Part shown: one piece after another, positions 27,976 to 36,598 of the stretch
Layout: every line of letters begins with the position of its first letter
Position numbering within the stretch: position 1 is the first letter of the stretch
Assembly: GCA_040269895.1 (NCBI GenBank)
Contig: CP158568.1
Coordinates: 2,078,716-2,142,715 of the forward strand
DNA from: Ancalomicrobiaceae bacterium S20
Lineage (GTDB): Bacteria > Pseudomonadota > Alphaproteobacteria > Rhizobiales > Ancalomicrobiaceae
Length of the DNA stretch: 64,000 bases
Reading direction: 5' to 3'
The notes under the pieces: generated by a model
Told to the model about the DNA's origin: nothing
Database searches by the model: none
The model's input: the letters and a program-made list of their open reading frames with translations, nothing else
Program-made: the position numbers and the translations under genes

Positions 27976-28704
27976 TCAGGCCTCGATCGTGGCGCCGGCG
28001 GGGAGCAGATCCGCGCCGTACTCGGCGACGAGGCTCTCGATCGTCGGACCGGCGTCGACACAGGCGAGCGGCCTCAGCCGCGTCTCCACCAGGGCCAGAT
28101 GGCCCGACATCGCCTTGACCGCACGGCCGCGTTCGCCGGCGGCGAGCGCGCGGAAGATGCCGCGATGCTCGTCGCAGCCGCATTGTGAGCCGGCGGTGTT
28201 CTCGTAGAAGGCGACCAGCATCGTCGTGCGGCCGACCAGCTCCTGCGCGTGACGCTGGATGATCGGGTTGCCGGTCATGTCGGCGAGCAGGAAGTGGAAC
28301 TCGGCGGAGAGCTTCAGCCACTCGTCGCGCCGGCCGGCCTTCAGCGCCTCGGCCTCGCACTCGACATGATCGCGCAGCCGGTCGAGCTGGGCCGAGGTCA
28401 GCGTTTCGGCGAGATGCGCGGCGATGCCGCTCTCCAGGATGCGGCGTGCCTCGAACACGGCGTGGATCTCGCCGAGGTCGGGCGCGATCGTGAAGGCGCC
28501 GCGGTTCTTGACCAGCTCCAGCAGCCGCTCGTGGCCGAGCCGATGCAGCACCTTGCGGATGCGCTCGCGACTGACGCCGAAGATCTCGGCGAGCTTGTGC
28601 TCGCCGAGCTTCGTGCCGCCCGGCAGGCGGCCGGCCAGCAGGATGCGCGACAGCACCGCGTGGATCGCGGTCTCGTCCGGCGGCGAAGATCGACTCTCGT
28701 CCAT
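27976..28704 (-). CDS. GntR family regulator, FadR/FCD type
   Basis: 242 residues from ATG 28704 (MDESRSSPPDETAIH); a frame to 28797 is longer but lacks support. N-terminal winged helix at about residues 12-75: HAVLSRILLAGRLPGGTKLGEHKLAEIFGVSRERIRKVLH. C-terminal FCD domain with candidate metal ligands in AEFHFLLADMTGNPII, CDEHRGIFRALAAG and AMSGHLALVETRL. FCD regulators usually bind small carboxylates or amino compounds. It is divergent from the PotD-type importer operon, with a perfect palindrome in the 268-base gap, so control of that operon is likely. Confidence 0.87.
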   Translation of the reverse strand: MDESRSSPPDETAIHAVLSRILLAGRLPGGTKLGEHKLAEIFGVSRERIRKVLHRLGHERLLELVKNRGAFTIAPDLGEIHAVFEARRILESGIAAHLAETLTSAQLDRLRDHVECEAEALKAGRRDEWLKLSAEFHFLLADMTGNPIIQRHAQELVGRTTMLVAFYENTAGSQCGCDEHRGIFRALAAGERGRAVKAMSGHLALVETRLRPLACVDAGPTIESLVAEYGADLLPAGATIEA

Positions 28705-28778
28705 GACGGTCAGAATCGGCGGAAGCGCGGCGCCTGTCGAGTCCGCATCATACACCGATGCCGCACATTTTGGCACCG

Positions 28779-28790
28779 ATTGTGCACAAT
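28779..28790. promoter_or_regulatory. candidate GntR operator and divergent promoter region
   Basis: Perfect 12-base palindrome ATTGTGCACAAT, 75 bases upstream of the GntR start and about 180 bases before the importer. TTGT-N-ACAA-like sites are common for FCD regulators. A/T-rich sequence at 28839-28880 probably carries the importer promoter. No gene is visible in 28705-28972. Confidence 0.5.
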
Positions 28791-28972
28791 TTCTCATCCA
28801 AGAACGGGCGCCGCCCTTTCACCCCTCCGGAGGAAAATCCGATAACTCGTTGTTTTTGCTAATTTCGCTAAACCGAGAGGGTCTCGCTCTTCGTTGGCAC
28901 GCCCGTTGCGAATGATCCAGCATCGCCTTTCTCGCATCGACGCTCTCGTCGCCCCGATCACGAGGTTCTGCC

Positions 28973-30022
28973 ATGACCACGCTTCTCACCGGCCGCCCGA
29001 CCCGTCGCAACCTGCTGAAGGCATCCGCCGCGGCCGCCGGCCTTCTCGCGGCACCGTCCATCGTGCGGGCCCAGACCAAGGAACTCGTCGTCGGCGGCGC
29101 GGCCGGGCACAAGCCCTGGGTCGAGCAGATCGTCGTGCCGATGTTCGAGAAGAAGTACGGCTGCAAGGTCATCTTCGAGGGCACGCGCTCGCTTGTGAAC
29201 CTCGAGAAGATGCAGAAGAACAAGGGCGCGCAGTACATGTCGGTTGTCCAGATGGACGATCCGGTCATGATCCTGGCGGTCAAGGAAGGGTTGCTCGAGC
29301 CGATCACGCCGGCCAAGGTGCCGAACATGGCCGAGATCACGCCGGCGGCCGTGCACATGGACGGCATGTGGGCGAACTACCTGCAGCCCTGGCTCGGCAT
29401 CGCCTACAACAAGACCGCGATGCCGACGCCGCCGAAGTCCTGGGCCGAGCTGTTCGACCCTAAGTACAAGGGCCGCATCGTCGTGCCGTCGCTGCAGAAC
29501 ACCGAGGGCCTGCCGCTGATCTTCGCCGCCGGCCTGCTCGCCGGCCAGTCGCTCGAGGCGGCGCAGAAGGATGTCGACGCCGGCTTCAAGAAGCTCGCCA
29601 CGCTGAAGCCGAACCTGCTGACGATCTATACCCAGCAGCCGCAGGCCTACAACCTGCTCGAACAGGCCGAGGCGACCATGATCGGACCGGCGATGTCGTC
29701 CTATGCGCTGGAGCGCAAGGCGGCCGGCGCGCCGATCGATCTCGTCGCCCCGAGCGAGGGCGTGTTCGCGATGCCGTCGGGCATCGCGGTCATCAAGGGC
29801 GCGCCGCAATCGGATCTCGCCTTTGCCTATGTCAACGAACTGCTCGGCGCCGAGCTTCAGACCAAGCTCGCCGGCCCGACCTATTCGCTCGCCACCAACA
29901 AGGCGGTGCCGCGCCCGGCCGGCCTCGCGCCGGATCTGAAGATCTACCAGATCGACTGGGCCAACGTGGCGGCCGAGCGCAACAACTGGATCTCGCGCTG
30001 GGATCGCGAGATGGCGCTCTGA
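28973..30022 (+). CDS. ABC transporter extracellular solute-binding protein (PotD-like), Tat-exported
   Basis: 349 residues, family-1 solute-binding protein of the spermidine/putrescine/iron type. The N-terminus has a twin-arginine signal (PTRRNLLKASAAAAGLLAAP, cleavage after VRA), meaning export of a folded protein. Mature landmarks: ELVVGGAAGHKPWVEQIVVP, FEKKYGCKVIFEGTRSLV, MWANYLQPWLGIAYNKTAMP, WAELFDPKYKGRIVVPSLQN and VAPSEGVFAMPSGIAVIKGA. Followed two bases later by the ATPase gene. Ligand unknown; the cluster ends in a PuuE-like deacetylase, so a nitrogen compound such as a polyamine or ureide is plausible. Confidence 0.85.
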   Translation: MTTLLTGRPTRRNLLKASAAAAGLLAAPSIVRAQTKELVVGGAAGHKPWVEQIVVPMFEKKYGCKVIFEGTRSLVNLEKMQKNKGAQYMSVVQMDDPVMILAVKEGLLEPITPAKVPNMAEITPAAVHMDGMWANYLQPWLGIAYNKTAMPTPPKSWAELFDPKYKGRIVVPSLQNTEGLPLIFAAGLLAGQSLEAAQKDVDAGFKKLATLKPNLLTIYTQQPQAYNLLEQAEATMIGPAMSSYALERKAAGAPIDLVAPSEGVFAMPSGIAVIKGAPQSDLAFAYVNELLGAELQTKLAGPTYSLATNKAVPRPAGLAPDLKIYQIDWANVAAERNNWISRWDREMAL

Positions 30023-30024
30023 CC

Positions 30025-31128
30025 ATGGCGGACAGGGCGGGCTTTCTCTCCGTATCGGGCGCAGCGAAGACCTTCGGCGCCGCGACCGTGCTCGACGGCG
30101 TCGACCTCTCGGTCGCGCGCGGCGAATTCGTGTCGCTGCTCGGTCCCTCCGGCTGCGGCAAGACCACGCTGCTTCGGATCGTGGCCGGGCTCATGATGCC
30201 CGATCGCGGCCGGGTCGTGCTCGACGGCGACGACATGACCCGCCGGCCGCCGCATCGGCGCGACATCGGCGTCGTGTTCCAGAGCTATGCCCTGTTCCCG
30301 CATCTCGACGTCGCCGGCAATGTGGCCTTCGGCCTCAAGGCCCGTGGCGCCGCGCCGGCGACGATCGCCGCGACGGTGGCGCGCACGCTCGATCTCGTGC
30401 GCATGTCCGCCTTCGCCGGCCGCCCGGTCCGGGCGCTGTCGGGCGGCCAGCAGCAGCGCGTCGCGGTCGCCCGCGCGCTGGCGGTCGGGCCGAAACTGCT
30501 GCTGCTCGACGAACCGTTCTCCGCGCTGGATCGAAAACTCCGCGAGGCGATGCAGATCGACTTGAAGCGCATCCTGCGCGAGGTCGGCACCACCGCGATC
30601 TTCGTCACCCACGATCAGGACGAGGCGCTGACCATGTCCGACCGGATCGCGGTGATGAACGGCGGCCGGATCGAACAGCTCGATACGCCGGAGGCGATCT
30701 ACCATCGTCCGGCGACGCCCTTCGCGCTCGGCTTCGTCGGCCTGTCGACGCGACTGCCGGGCGTGGTCACGACCGCCGCCGACGGCACGGTCGCGATCGA
30801 CACGCCGCTCGGGACGCTCCGCGCGCCGGCGCATTTCCTGCCCGGCAGCGCGGTCACGATCGGGGTGCGACCGGAGCGGATCCGTGTCGCCGCCTCCGAG
30901 AACGCCGCGCCCGCCGACAACCGCATCCGCGCCCGGCTTGCCGACGTCGCCTTCCAAGGCGCGCGCGTGCTCCTGCATTTCAGCGCAACCGACGGCGTCC
31001 AGATCCTGGTCGAGGCTCCGCAGCTGCCGGCCGGCGCCGGACCGGGCAGCGAACTCGACCTCGTCTGGCCCGTCGCGGACACGCTGATTTATCCCGGCAC
31101 CGCCCCGACCCTGGAGGACGCGCCATGA
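30025..31128 (+). CDS. ABC transporter ATPase (PotA-like)
   Basis: 367 residues: ATPase domain plus C-terminal TOBE domain. Walker A GPSGCGKTTLLRIVAG (about residue 40), Q-loop VVFQSYALFPHLDVAGNVAF, signature LSGGQQQRVAVARAL, Walker B LLLLDEPFSALDRKL, switch VTHDQDEALTMSDRI. TOBE-like part includes GVRPERIRVAASENAA and HFSATDGVQILVEAP. Overlaps the first permease by four bases (ATGA), so the operon is translationally coupled. Confidence 0.9.
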   Translation: MADRAGFLSVSGAAKTFGAATVLDGVDLSVARGEFVSLLGPSGCGKTTLLRIVAGLMMPDRGRVVLDGDDMTRRPPHRRDIGVVFQSYALFPHLDVAGNVAFGLKARGAAPATIAATVARTLDLVRMSAFAGRPVRALSGGQQQRVAVARALAVGPKLLLLDEPFSALDRKLREAMQIDLKRILREVGTTAIFVTHDQDEALTMSDRIAVMNGGRIEQLDTPEAIYHRPATPFALGFVGLSTRLPGVVTTAADGTVAIDTPLGTLRAPAHFLPGSAVTIGVRPERIRVAASENAAPADNRIRARLADVAFQGARVLLHFSATDGVQILVEAPQLPAGAGPGSELDLVWPVADTLIYPGTAPTLEDAP

Positions 31129-31961
31129 CCGCCCGGTTGCGTTTCGACCCGGTCGCGCTGCTGATCGTGCCCGCGGTCGCCTATCTCGCCTTCGCCTACG
31201 GCATACCGCTGTTCGTGCTGCTCGCGCGCGCCTTCGTCGTCGATGGCGTGCCGTCGGTGTCATCCTTCGTGCGGTTCTTCTCCGATCCGTTCGACTGGCT
31301 GGTGATCGGCAACACGCTGCGCATCGCGGTCGCCGTGACGCTGGTGTCGCTCGCGATCGGCTACCCGACCGCGGTCGCGCTGGCGCGGGCCAAGGGCGCC
31401 GCGCAGGCCGCGATCCTGGTCGCGATCATCCTGCCCTTGTCGGTCGGCGTGGTGGTCAAGGCCTTCGCCTGGCAGATCGTGCTGCGCCGCGACGGCGTCG
31501 TTTCGCAGACGCTGGTCGCGCTGCACCTCTGGGATACGCCGCAGCGGCTGCTGTTCACCGAGACCGGCCTCGTCATCGGCGCGGTCAACGTGTTCGTGCC
31601 CTTCATGATCCTGCCGATCTATTCGGTGCTGAAGCTCGTCGATCCGCGGCTCGACGAGGCGGCGGCGACGCTCGGGGCGACGCCGCTCTACCGCTTCTTC
31701 CGCGTCGCGCTGCCGCTGTCGCTGCCCGGCATCGTCACCGGCATCGCCTTCGTGTTCTCGATGGCGGTGTCGATGTACGTCGTGCCCAACCTCCTGATCG
31801 GCGACCGCTTCCAGACGCTGGCGACGCTGACCGGCCGCTCGTTCCTGTTCATGCGCAACGAACAGCTCGGCTCGACCACGGCGGTCGTGCTGCTGGCGCT
31901 CGCGGTCGCGACGGTGGTCGGCAGCGCGGCACTCCCCAGACGCTTCGGGGGCGCGTCATGA
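31125..31961 (+). CDS. ABC transporter permease (PotB-like)
   Basis: 278 residues with six hydrophobic segments. It starts LRFDPVALLIVPAVAYLAFA. The ATPase-contact EAA-like loop lies at DEAAATLGATPLYRFFRVAL with PLSLPGIVTGIAFVFSMAVS directly after. Position and size match PotB-type subunits. Overlaps the next permease by four bases. Confidence 0.88.
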   Translation: MTARLRFDPVALLIVPAVAYLAFAYGIPLFVLLARAFVVDGVPSVSSFVRFFSDPFDWLVIGNTLRIAVAVTLVSLAIGYPTAVALARAKGAAQAAILVAIILPLSVGVVVKAFAWQIVLRRDGVVSQTLVALHLWDTPQRLLFTETGLVIGAVNVFVPFMILPIYSVLKLVDPRLDEAAATLGATPLYRFFRVALPLSLPGIVTGIAFVFSMAVSMYVVPNLLIGDRFQTLATLTGRSFLFMRNEQLGSTTAVVLLALAVATVVGSAALPRRFGGAS

Positions 31962-32758
31962 CCGGGATCGAACGACTGGCAAAGGCGCTCGTCTGGATCG
32001 TGGCCGCCGCCACGGTGGTGTTCCTGATGACGCCGCTCGCGGTCGCGGTGGCGGTCTCGTTCGGCTCCAGCGCGGTGTTCACGCTGCCGGCGCCGGGCTG
32101 GTCGCTGCGCTGGTACGAGGCGCTCGGCCGCTCGCGCGATCTGTGGGCCGCGGTCGCGACCTCGGCCGAGATCGCCGCGCTCTCGACGGTCATCGCGCTC
32201 GTGCTCGGCACGCTGGCGGCGATCGGTCTCGTGCGCGGCTCGTTCCGCGGCCGCGAGGCGATCGTGACCTTCCTGGTCTCACCGCTGATGCTGCCGGGTC
32301 TCGTCGTCGGCATCGCCATGCTCGAGGCTTTTCGCGGCATGGGGTTGCGCCATGTCTGGGCGAGCCTGATGGTCGCCCATGTGGTGATCACGCTGCCCTA
32401 TGTGGTGCGGACGGTCTATGCGGCGCTGGCGCTGTTCGATTTCACCCTGATCGATGCGGCGCGCACGCTCGGCCTCTCCTATCCGCGCGCGGTGCTCGCC
32501 GTGCTGGTGCCGGCGCTGGCGCCCGCCTTCATCACCTCCGGCATGTTCGCCTTCCTGGCCTCCATGGACAATTACCCGATCTCGATCTTCTTCACCGACG
32601 CCTGGACCAAGACCTTGCCGATCCAGATGCTGCAATATGTCGAGGAGAGCCCCGATCCGACCATCGCGGCGATCTCGACCCTGCTGATCCTGCTGGCCGG
32701 CGCCGTGCTCGTCGTCGGCGACCGGCTCGTCGGCCTCCGGCGCATGGCGGATCTCTGA
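31958..32758 (+). CDS. ABC transporter permease (PotC-like)
   Basis: 266 residues with six hydrophobic segments, beginning IERLAKALVWIVAAATVVFL. The EAA-like loop is IDAARTLGLSYPRAVLAVLV followed by PALAPAFITSGMFAFLASMD. FTDAWTKTLPIQMLQYVEES before the last helix is common in PotC-like subunits. The stop overlaps the ATG of the deacetylase (TGATG). Confidence 0.88.
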   Translation: MTGIERLAKALVWIVAAATVVFLMTPLAVAVAVSFGSSAVFTLPAPGWSLRWYEALGRSRDLWAAVATSAEIAALSTVIALVLGTLAAIGLVRGSFRGREAIVTFLVSPLMLPGLVVGIAMLEAFRGMGLRHVWASLMVAHVVITLPYVVRTVYAALALFDFTLIDAARTLGLSYPRAVLAVLVPALAPAFITSGMFAFLASMDNYPISIFFTDAWTKTLPIQMLQYVEESPDPTIAAISTLLILLAGAVLVVGDRLVGLRRMADL

Positions 32759-33737
32759 TGAACCGGGGCAACGCACAGGACCGCGACTTCCGCGGCTACG
32801 GCGGCCGGGTGCCGCAGGTCCGCTGGCTGGGCGACGCGCGCGTGGCGGTCTCGGTGGTCGTCAATGTCGAGGAAGGCGCCGAGCTCGCGATCTCGCAGGG
32901 CGACGAGCGCAACGAGGCGGTCTACGAGGTCGTCGAGGAGATCGTCGGCGCGCGCGATCTCTGCATGGAGTCGCATTTCGAATACGGCCCGCGCGCCGGA
33001 TGGCCGCGGATCCGGGCGCTGCTCGCCGCCCATGGCGTGACGGCGACGCTCAACGCCAATGGCCGGGCGCTGGTCGCGACCCCTGGATCGCCGAGGAGGC
33101 GGTCGCCGACGGGCACGAGGTCGCCGCGCATGGCTGGCGCTGGGAGCGCCACGCGCACATGGACGAGGCGGAGGAGCGCACCGCAATCGAGAGAACCGTC
33201 GCGGCGATCCGCGCGACCGCCGGCGCGCCGCCGCGCGGCTGGCACACGCGCTCGGCGACCTCGCCGAACACGCGCCGCCTGCTTATTGAGCACGGCGGTT
33301 TTCTCTACGATTCCAACGCCTACAACGACGATCTTCCCTATCTGACCCGGGTCCAGACGGCGGCGGGGTCGGTCGACCACCTCGTGCTGCCCTACGCCTT
33401 CGACACCAACGACATGCGCTTCCAGCGCGGCGGCGGCTTCGTGTTCGGCGACGACTTCGCGCGCTACTGCATCGACGCTTACGACCGGCTCCATGCCGAA
33501 GGCGCGACCGCGCCGCGCATGTTGTCGATCGGTCTGCACCTGCGCATCATCGGCCGCCCCGGCCGGATCGGCGGCCTCGAACGCTTCCTCGCCCACGTGG
33601 CGACGAAGGGCGGGGCGTGGTTCGCGCGCCGCGACGCGATCGCCGAGCACTGGCTCACGGCGATCGGGCGGACGGACATCATCGACCGGAGCCGCAAGGC
33701 GCCGTATCCGCCGTCGGGGGATCGACGACCAGAGTGA
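32758..33737 (+). pseudogene. PuuE-like polysaccharide deacetylase-family protein, frameshifted
   Basis: About 326 codons that closely follow PuuE-type allantoinase/deacetylases. The first frame (32758 to about 33080) gives RDFRGYGGRVPQVRWLGDAR, VVVNVEEGAELAISQGDE and LCMESHFEYGPRAGWPRIRA. The second frame (from about 33081 to the TGA at 33735) gives PWIAEEAVADGHEVAAHGWR, TRSATSPNTRRLLIEHGGFL, YDSNAYNDDLPYL and SIGLHLRIIGRPGRIGGLER. The switch is one base short and falls at the CCCC run 33080-33083. All expected family blocks are present on both sides, so the break is recent or a base-call error. If intact it would hydrolyse an amide such as allantoin or an N-acetyl group. It is coupled to the upstream permease, and its tail overlaps the minus-strand gene ending at 33679. 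Confidence 0.82.
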
Positions 33738-34155
33738 CAGGATCGCAGGCCTCCTCGCCGCAGACCCCGGCCTCGATCGAGAGCTTCGGGAGCTTGCGGC
33801 GCTGATCCAACAGGGCGATCGGTATCAGCATCGGGCTCTTGAAATAATCATCGCCGGTGCTGAGCTCGATCGGTAGCCGGGTCCGGAAGCGTCGCGGCTC
33901 CGGCGAGGTTACGGTAATGCCCAGCGAGCCGTTCAGATGCCGTCCAGCCACCACGTCGAGGCAGACCGAGAGCATGTCGCCATCGCGCGCGACGGCGGCA
34001 TGAAGTCCCTCTTCCTCGGCATGGGTCGGCTCGACACGGACCGGCTCGGCATGAACCGGCTCGGCTCCGGCGGCCATCGCGGGGGCAGGCCCGAGGATGA
34101 TCGCCCCGAACAGCGCGGCCGCACCTGCGACGGAACGGAAGTCGCGGCGGCTCAC
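33679..34155 (-). CDS. Tat-exported protein, possibly DsbD N-terminal-like (C-x4-C)
   Basis: 158 residues from GTG 34155, whose GTGA overlaps the stop of the upstream thioredoxin-like gene; a frame reaching 34314 has no support. The N-terminus SRRDFRSVAGAAALFGAIIL is a twin-arginine signal ending in PAMA. The rest is a beta-rich domain with two cysteines in a C-x4-C arrangement (GVCGEEACDPV) at the C-terminal side, reminiscent of the pair in the periplasmic alpha domain of DsbD. That assignment is tentative. Coupling to a CPWC thioredoxin-like protein supports a thiol-redox pair outside the cytoplasm. The last 59 bases overlap tail-to-tail with the deacetylase pseudogene. Confidence 0.65.
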   Translation of the reverse strand: MSRRDFRSVAGAAALFGAIILGPAPAMAAGAEPVHAEPVRVEPTHAEEEGLHAAVARDGDMLSVCLDVVAGRHLNGSLGITVTSPEPRRFRTRLPIELSTGDDYFKSPMLIPIALLDQRRKLPKLSIEAGVCGEEACDPVTLVVDPPTADTAPCGSGR

Positions 34156-34562
34156 CCGAGTGCCTTCTGGATGGCGGGCAGCACCTTTTCCTCCCAGTGC
34201 TTGCCGCCGGCCTTGCCGAAGAAGATCTTCTTGTCCCCCCTCATGACGACGACCTTCGGCGTTCCGGGCTTGACGCCCGCCGCCTGGATCACCCAACGCA
34301 GGTCCGCCGGCCATTCCTCGGCATTGTCACTCCAATTAAACGAGAGCGTCTTCACCTCGCGGGTGGTCACCTGTCGGGCGAGCTGCGATTGCAGGAAGGG
34401 CTTCCACTTCTGGTTCTCGAACGACGGACACCACGGGCAGTTCTTGGCGCCGACATAGATCACCAGCACGTTGCCCTTGGCCTCGGCTTCCGACATTGCG
34501 CCGAGCGTGCCCAGCCCCAGGCCGGTGGCGACCATGCCGGTCAGAAATTCGCGACGGTCCAT
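34152..34562 (-). CDS. Tat-exported thioredoxin-like protein (CPWC)
   Basis: 136 residues from ATG 34562 (MDRREFLTGMVATGLGLGTL). DRREFLTG is a twin-arginine motif, with cleavage likely after SEAEA. The mature protein starts VLVIYVGAKNCPWCPSFE, a thioredoxin fold with active site C-P-W-C at about residue 45, and has the cis-proline-like GTPKVVVMRGDKKIFFG near the end. A frame reaching 34676 adds no domain. It probably reduces or isomerises disulfides in exported proteins; several small Cys-containing secreted proteins are encoded within 3 kb. Confidence 0.78.
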   Translation of the reverse strand: MDRREFLTGMVATGLGLGTLGAMSEAEAKGNVLVIYVGAKNCPWCPSFENQKWKPFLQSQLARQVTTREVKTLSFNWSDNAEEWPADLRWVIQAAGVKPGTPKVVVMRGDKKIFFGKAGGKHWEEKVLPAIQKALG

Positions 34563-34622
34563 GTCGATGACTCCCGCTGATTTGATGTCGGAAAGTCTAT
34601 CACGGCACCGACGGTGGACATG

Positions 34623-34722
34623 CCTCAATTGGGGGCGCTGCAGGTAGCAAGTGACCGCACCGCCCGAACCTGACATCTACGTAACATTACATTGAGACCG
34701 GGCGGGCTTACCTCATTTGGGG
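34623..34722. promoter_or_regulatory. two copies of a CCTCA-(A/T)-TTGGGG motif in the redox pair/luxR divergent region
   Basis: CCTCAATTGGGG at 34623-34634 and CCTCATTTGGGG at 34711-34722; the second is preceded by TTA (TTACC...). Both are imperfect dyads around CCA(A/T)TTGG, 88 bases apart, in the 287-base gap between the thioredoxin-like gene (minus) and the luxR gene (plus). A third, related copy is at 37184-37198. They could be binding sites of the adjacent LuxR-type regulator. No gene is visible in the gap. Confidence 0.5.
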
Positions 34723-34849
34723 TATGTCGCTCGCCTCAAATCGCGCCAGAATTCGTTTGCATTCAGCCCGTCGGCTCGTAGCCTGAGATCGCCGTCCACT
34801 TTGGAACCGCAGCGCCTGCCAGCCTCGCACCGCCAGTTTCGCACAGACG

Positions 34850-35998
34850 ATGATGTTTCGATCCGACCCCCGAATGATCATCGGAGAACTGGCCGAGATC
34901 ATTGCCATTCCCGCCCCGGACGCAGACGTCTGGTCCGCATTTGCGCGACGCTTCTCGGAGCTGGTTCCGGGGACCAAGACACTGTTCATGGCGAACGATC
35001 GGGTCGCCGACTGCGACATCCCCCTGGTTCAGTTCGGGTTCGACAAAGGGCTCATCGCCGAATTCGCGACCCATTACGGCAACAGAAATCCGTGGGCCCC
35101 TTTCAATCGTCAGCTGCGGTCACTCATTCCCGAACGGACCGAGCAAAGATTACCGGCATCGTCGTTCAAACATACCGAGTTCTACAATGATTTCCTGCCG
35201 CGGATCGGCGAGAGCGATGCGGCGACAGCCATGAAGATCTGGAACGGCGACCAGCGCAACGCCGAGTTCATCGTTCACTACGCTGCGGCTCGTGACACGC
35301 GCCTCAATACCTTGCTCGATCCCGTCCTGAAAGCACTGGGTCCCGTGATGAGCGAAGCCTTTGCGTCACTCCGCATTCGGATGGATCGCGAGCGTGCCGA
35401 TCGTCGCACCGCGATGGTCGAGGCGATGGTCGATCCGGCGTTTGTCGTCGCGAAGAACGGTAAGGTCCTGGCCGTGAATGCCGCCGGCGAGGCGCTGGCT
35501 CGGGAGGCCGAACTGGTCCGGATCGCGGCCGGCGACAAGCTCGAGGTTCTCTCAACCGCCGCTGCACAGGCCGTCGCAGAGGCGATCGCGACGGTCGTGC
35601 GCGGCGATCGGTTGGCGGCCGGCAGCGAACTGACCCGCCTCGGCGCGCCCGGCCGCACGCATACGATCACCGTCTATCCGATGATGGCGCATCTCGGCGC
35701 CGGCTTCGGCCTGCTGTCGCCGTCGGAAGCCTGCGTGCTGCTCATCGTCCGCCCGCTGCTTCAGACGGCGGCGCAGCCGGTCGAGCTGTTGCGCGAGCGC
35801 TTCGGCCTGACCGCGGCCGAAGCAAGGCTCGCGCTGAAACTGATGGGCGGAGGCTCGCTTCCAGAGGTCAGCAAGGCCCTCGGCATCAGCTATCTGACCG
35901 GACGCTCGCAGTTGAAGTCGATCTTCGCCAAGGTGAACGTGCGCCGGCAGTCGGAACTGGTGGCGACCTTGCTTTCCTGCTGCGGCTGGATGCTCTGA
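34850..35998 (+). CDS. LuxR family transcriptional regulator with PAS-like middle domain
   Basis: 382 residues; two adjacent ATG codons (34850 and 34853) are possible starts. The N-terminal 170 residues (ADVWSAFARRFSELVPGTKT ... HYAAARDTRLNTLLDPVLKA) are of the type found in alphaproteobacterial LuxR regulators with unknown sensor domains. A PAS-like segment follows at about 195-300 (MVDPAFVVAKNGKVLAVNAA). The LuxR helix-turn-helix is at 318-380: RFGLTAAEARLALKLMGGGS, LPEVSKALGISYLTGRSQLK, SIFAKVNVRRQSELVATLL. No receiver or autoinducer-binding domain is recognisable. Likely a local regulator of the surrounding secreted-protein genes. Confidence 0.82.
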   Translation: MMFRSDPRMIIGELAEIIAIPAPDADVWSAFARRFSELVPGTKTLFMANDRVADCDIPLVQFGFDKGLIAEFATHYGNRNPWAPFNRQLRSLIPERTEQRLPASSFKHTEFYNDFLPRIGESDAATAMKIWNGDQRNAEFIVHYAAARDTRLNTLLDPVLKALGPVMSEAFASLRIRMDRERADRRTAMVEAMVDPAFVVAKNGKVLAVNAAGEALAREAELVRIAAGDKLEVLSTAAAQAVAEAIATVVRGDRLAAGSELTRLGAPGRTHTITVYPMMAHLGAGFGLLSPSEACVLLIVRPLLQTAAQPVELLRERFGLTAAEARLALKLMGGGSLPEVSKALGISYLTGRSQLKSIFAKVNVRRQSELVATLLSCCGWML

Positions 35999-36047
35999 CA
36001 CCGCCCCGCTCTCGCACCGGCACGGCAGCGTGCCTTACGGCGGTACG

Positions 36048-36518
36048 CTATTTGTACCGAGCCAGAAACTCCAGAATGACGTATCCCTCGCCGCGCAGCA
36101 CCTCGATCGGCATCTGGGCGTCATCGACCGCCTCGATGTTCGAGCAGGTGCCGCACTGGCCGTATTGCGCCTTCTTGCCGGACGGCAAGGTCACATTGAT
36201 GTCGTAGCCGGTGTCCGCCCAGACGAAGTCCACGGAGTATCCGTTCTGGCTGCACCGATCGCCGTTGCATCGAACTCGGGCAACACAGGTCCGCGCGTCG
36301 CAGAGAATATCGTCCCTCATCTTGGCGGTGAGCTGATTGGCCACCTTCCAGATGCAGGCCCGCCGTTCGGCGTTGCTCTTCGCCCGTTCGCCGCAGCCCT
36401 CCTTCGCCTGAAAGAGGCGGAACGACATGACGGCGTCGGCTTCCTGCGCATGCAACGTCCCGAACGAAAGGAACAGGAAGACCGCGGCGAGGGCTGAGCG
36501 GATTATACGAAATCCCAT
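36048..36518 (-). CDS. secreted cysteine-rich hypothetical protein
   Basis: 156 residues from ATG 36518, with signal peptide MGFRIIRSALAAVFLFLSFG and cleavage after LHA. The mature part of about 130 residues contains eight cysteines (EGCGER, RRACIW, ILCDARTCVARVRCNGDRCS, YGQCGTC), so a disulfide-rich exported protein is expected. No family was recognised. It lies between the luxR gene (convergent) and another secreted protein gene on the same strand. It may be a client of the exported thiol-redox pair at 33679-34562; that is inference from proximity. Confidence 0.65.
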   Translation of the reverse strand: MGFRIIRSALAAVFLFLSFGTLHAQEADAVMSFRLFQAKEGCGERAKSNAERRACIWKVANQLTAKMRDDILCDARTCVARVRCNGDRCSQNGYSVDFVWADTGYDINVTLPSGKKAQYGQCGTCSNIEAVDDAQMPIEVLRGEGYVILEFLARYK

Positions 36519-36598
36519 GGCTTTCGACCTTTGTTCGCGCTCTGGCGCCATCGGCACCGTGCGCGGTAGCGCCAGTTCGACCGGATGATCTGACGGAC

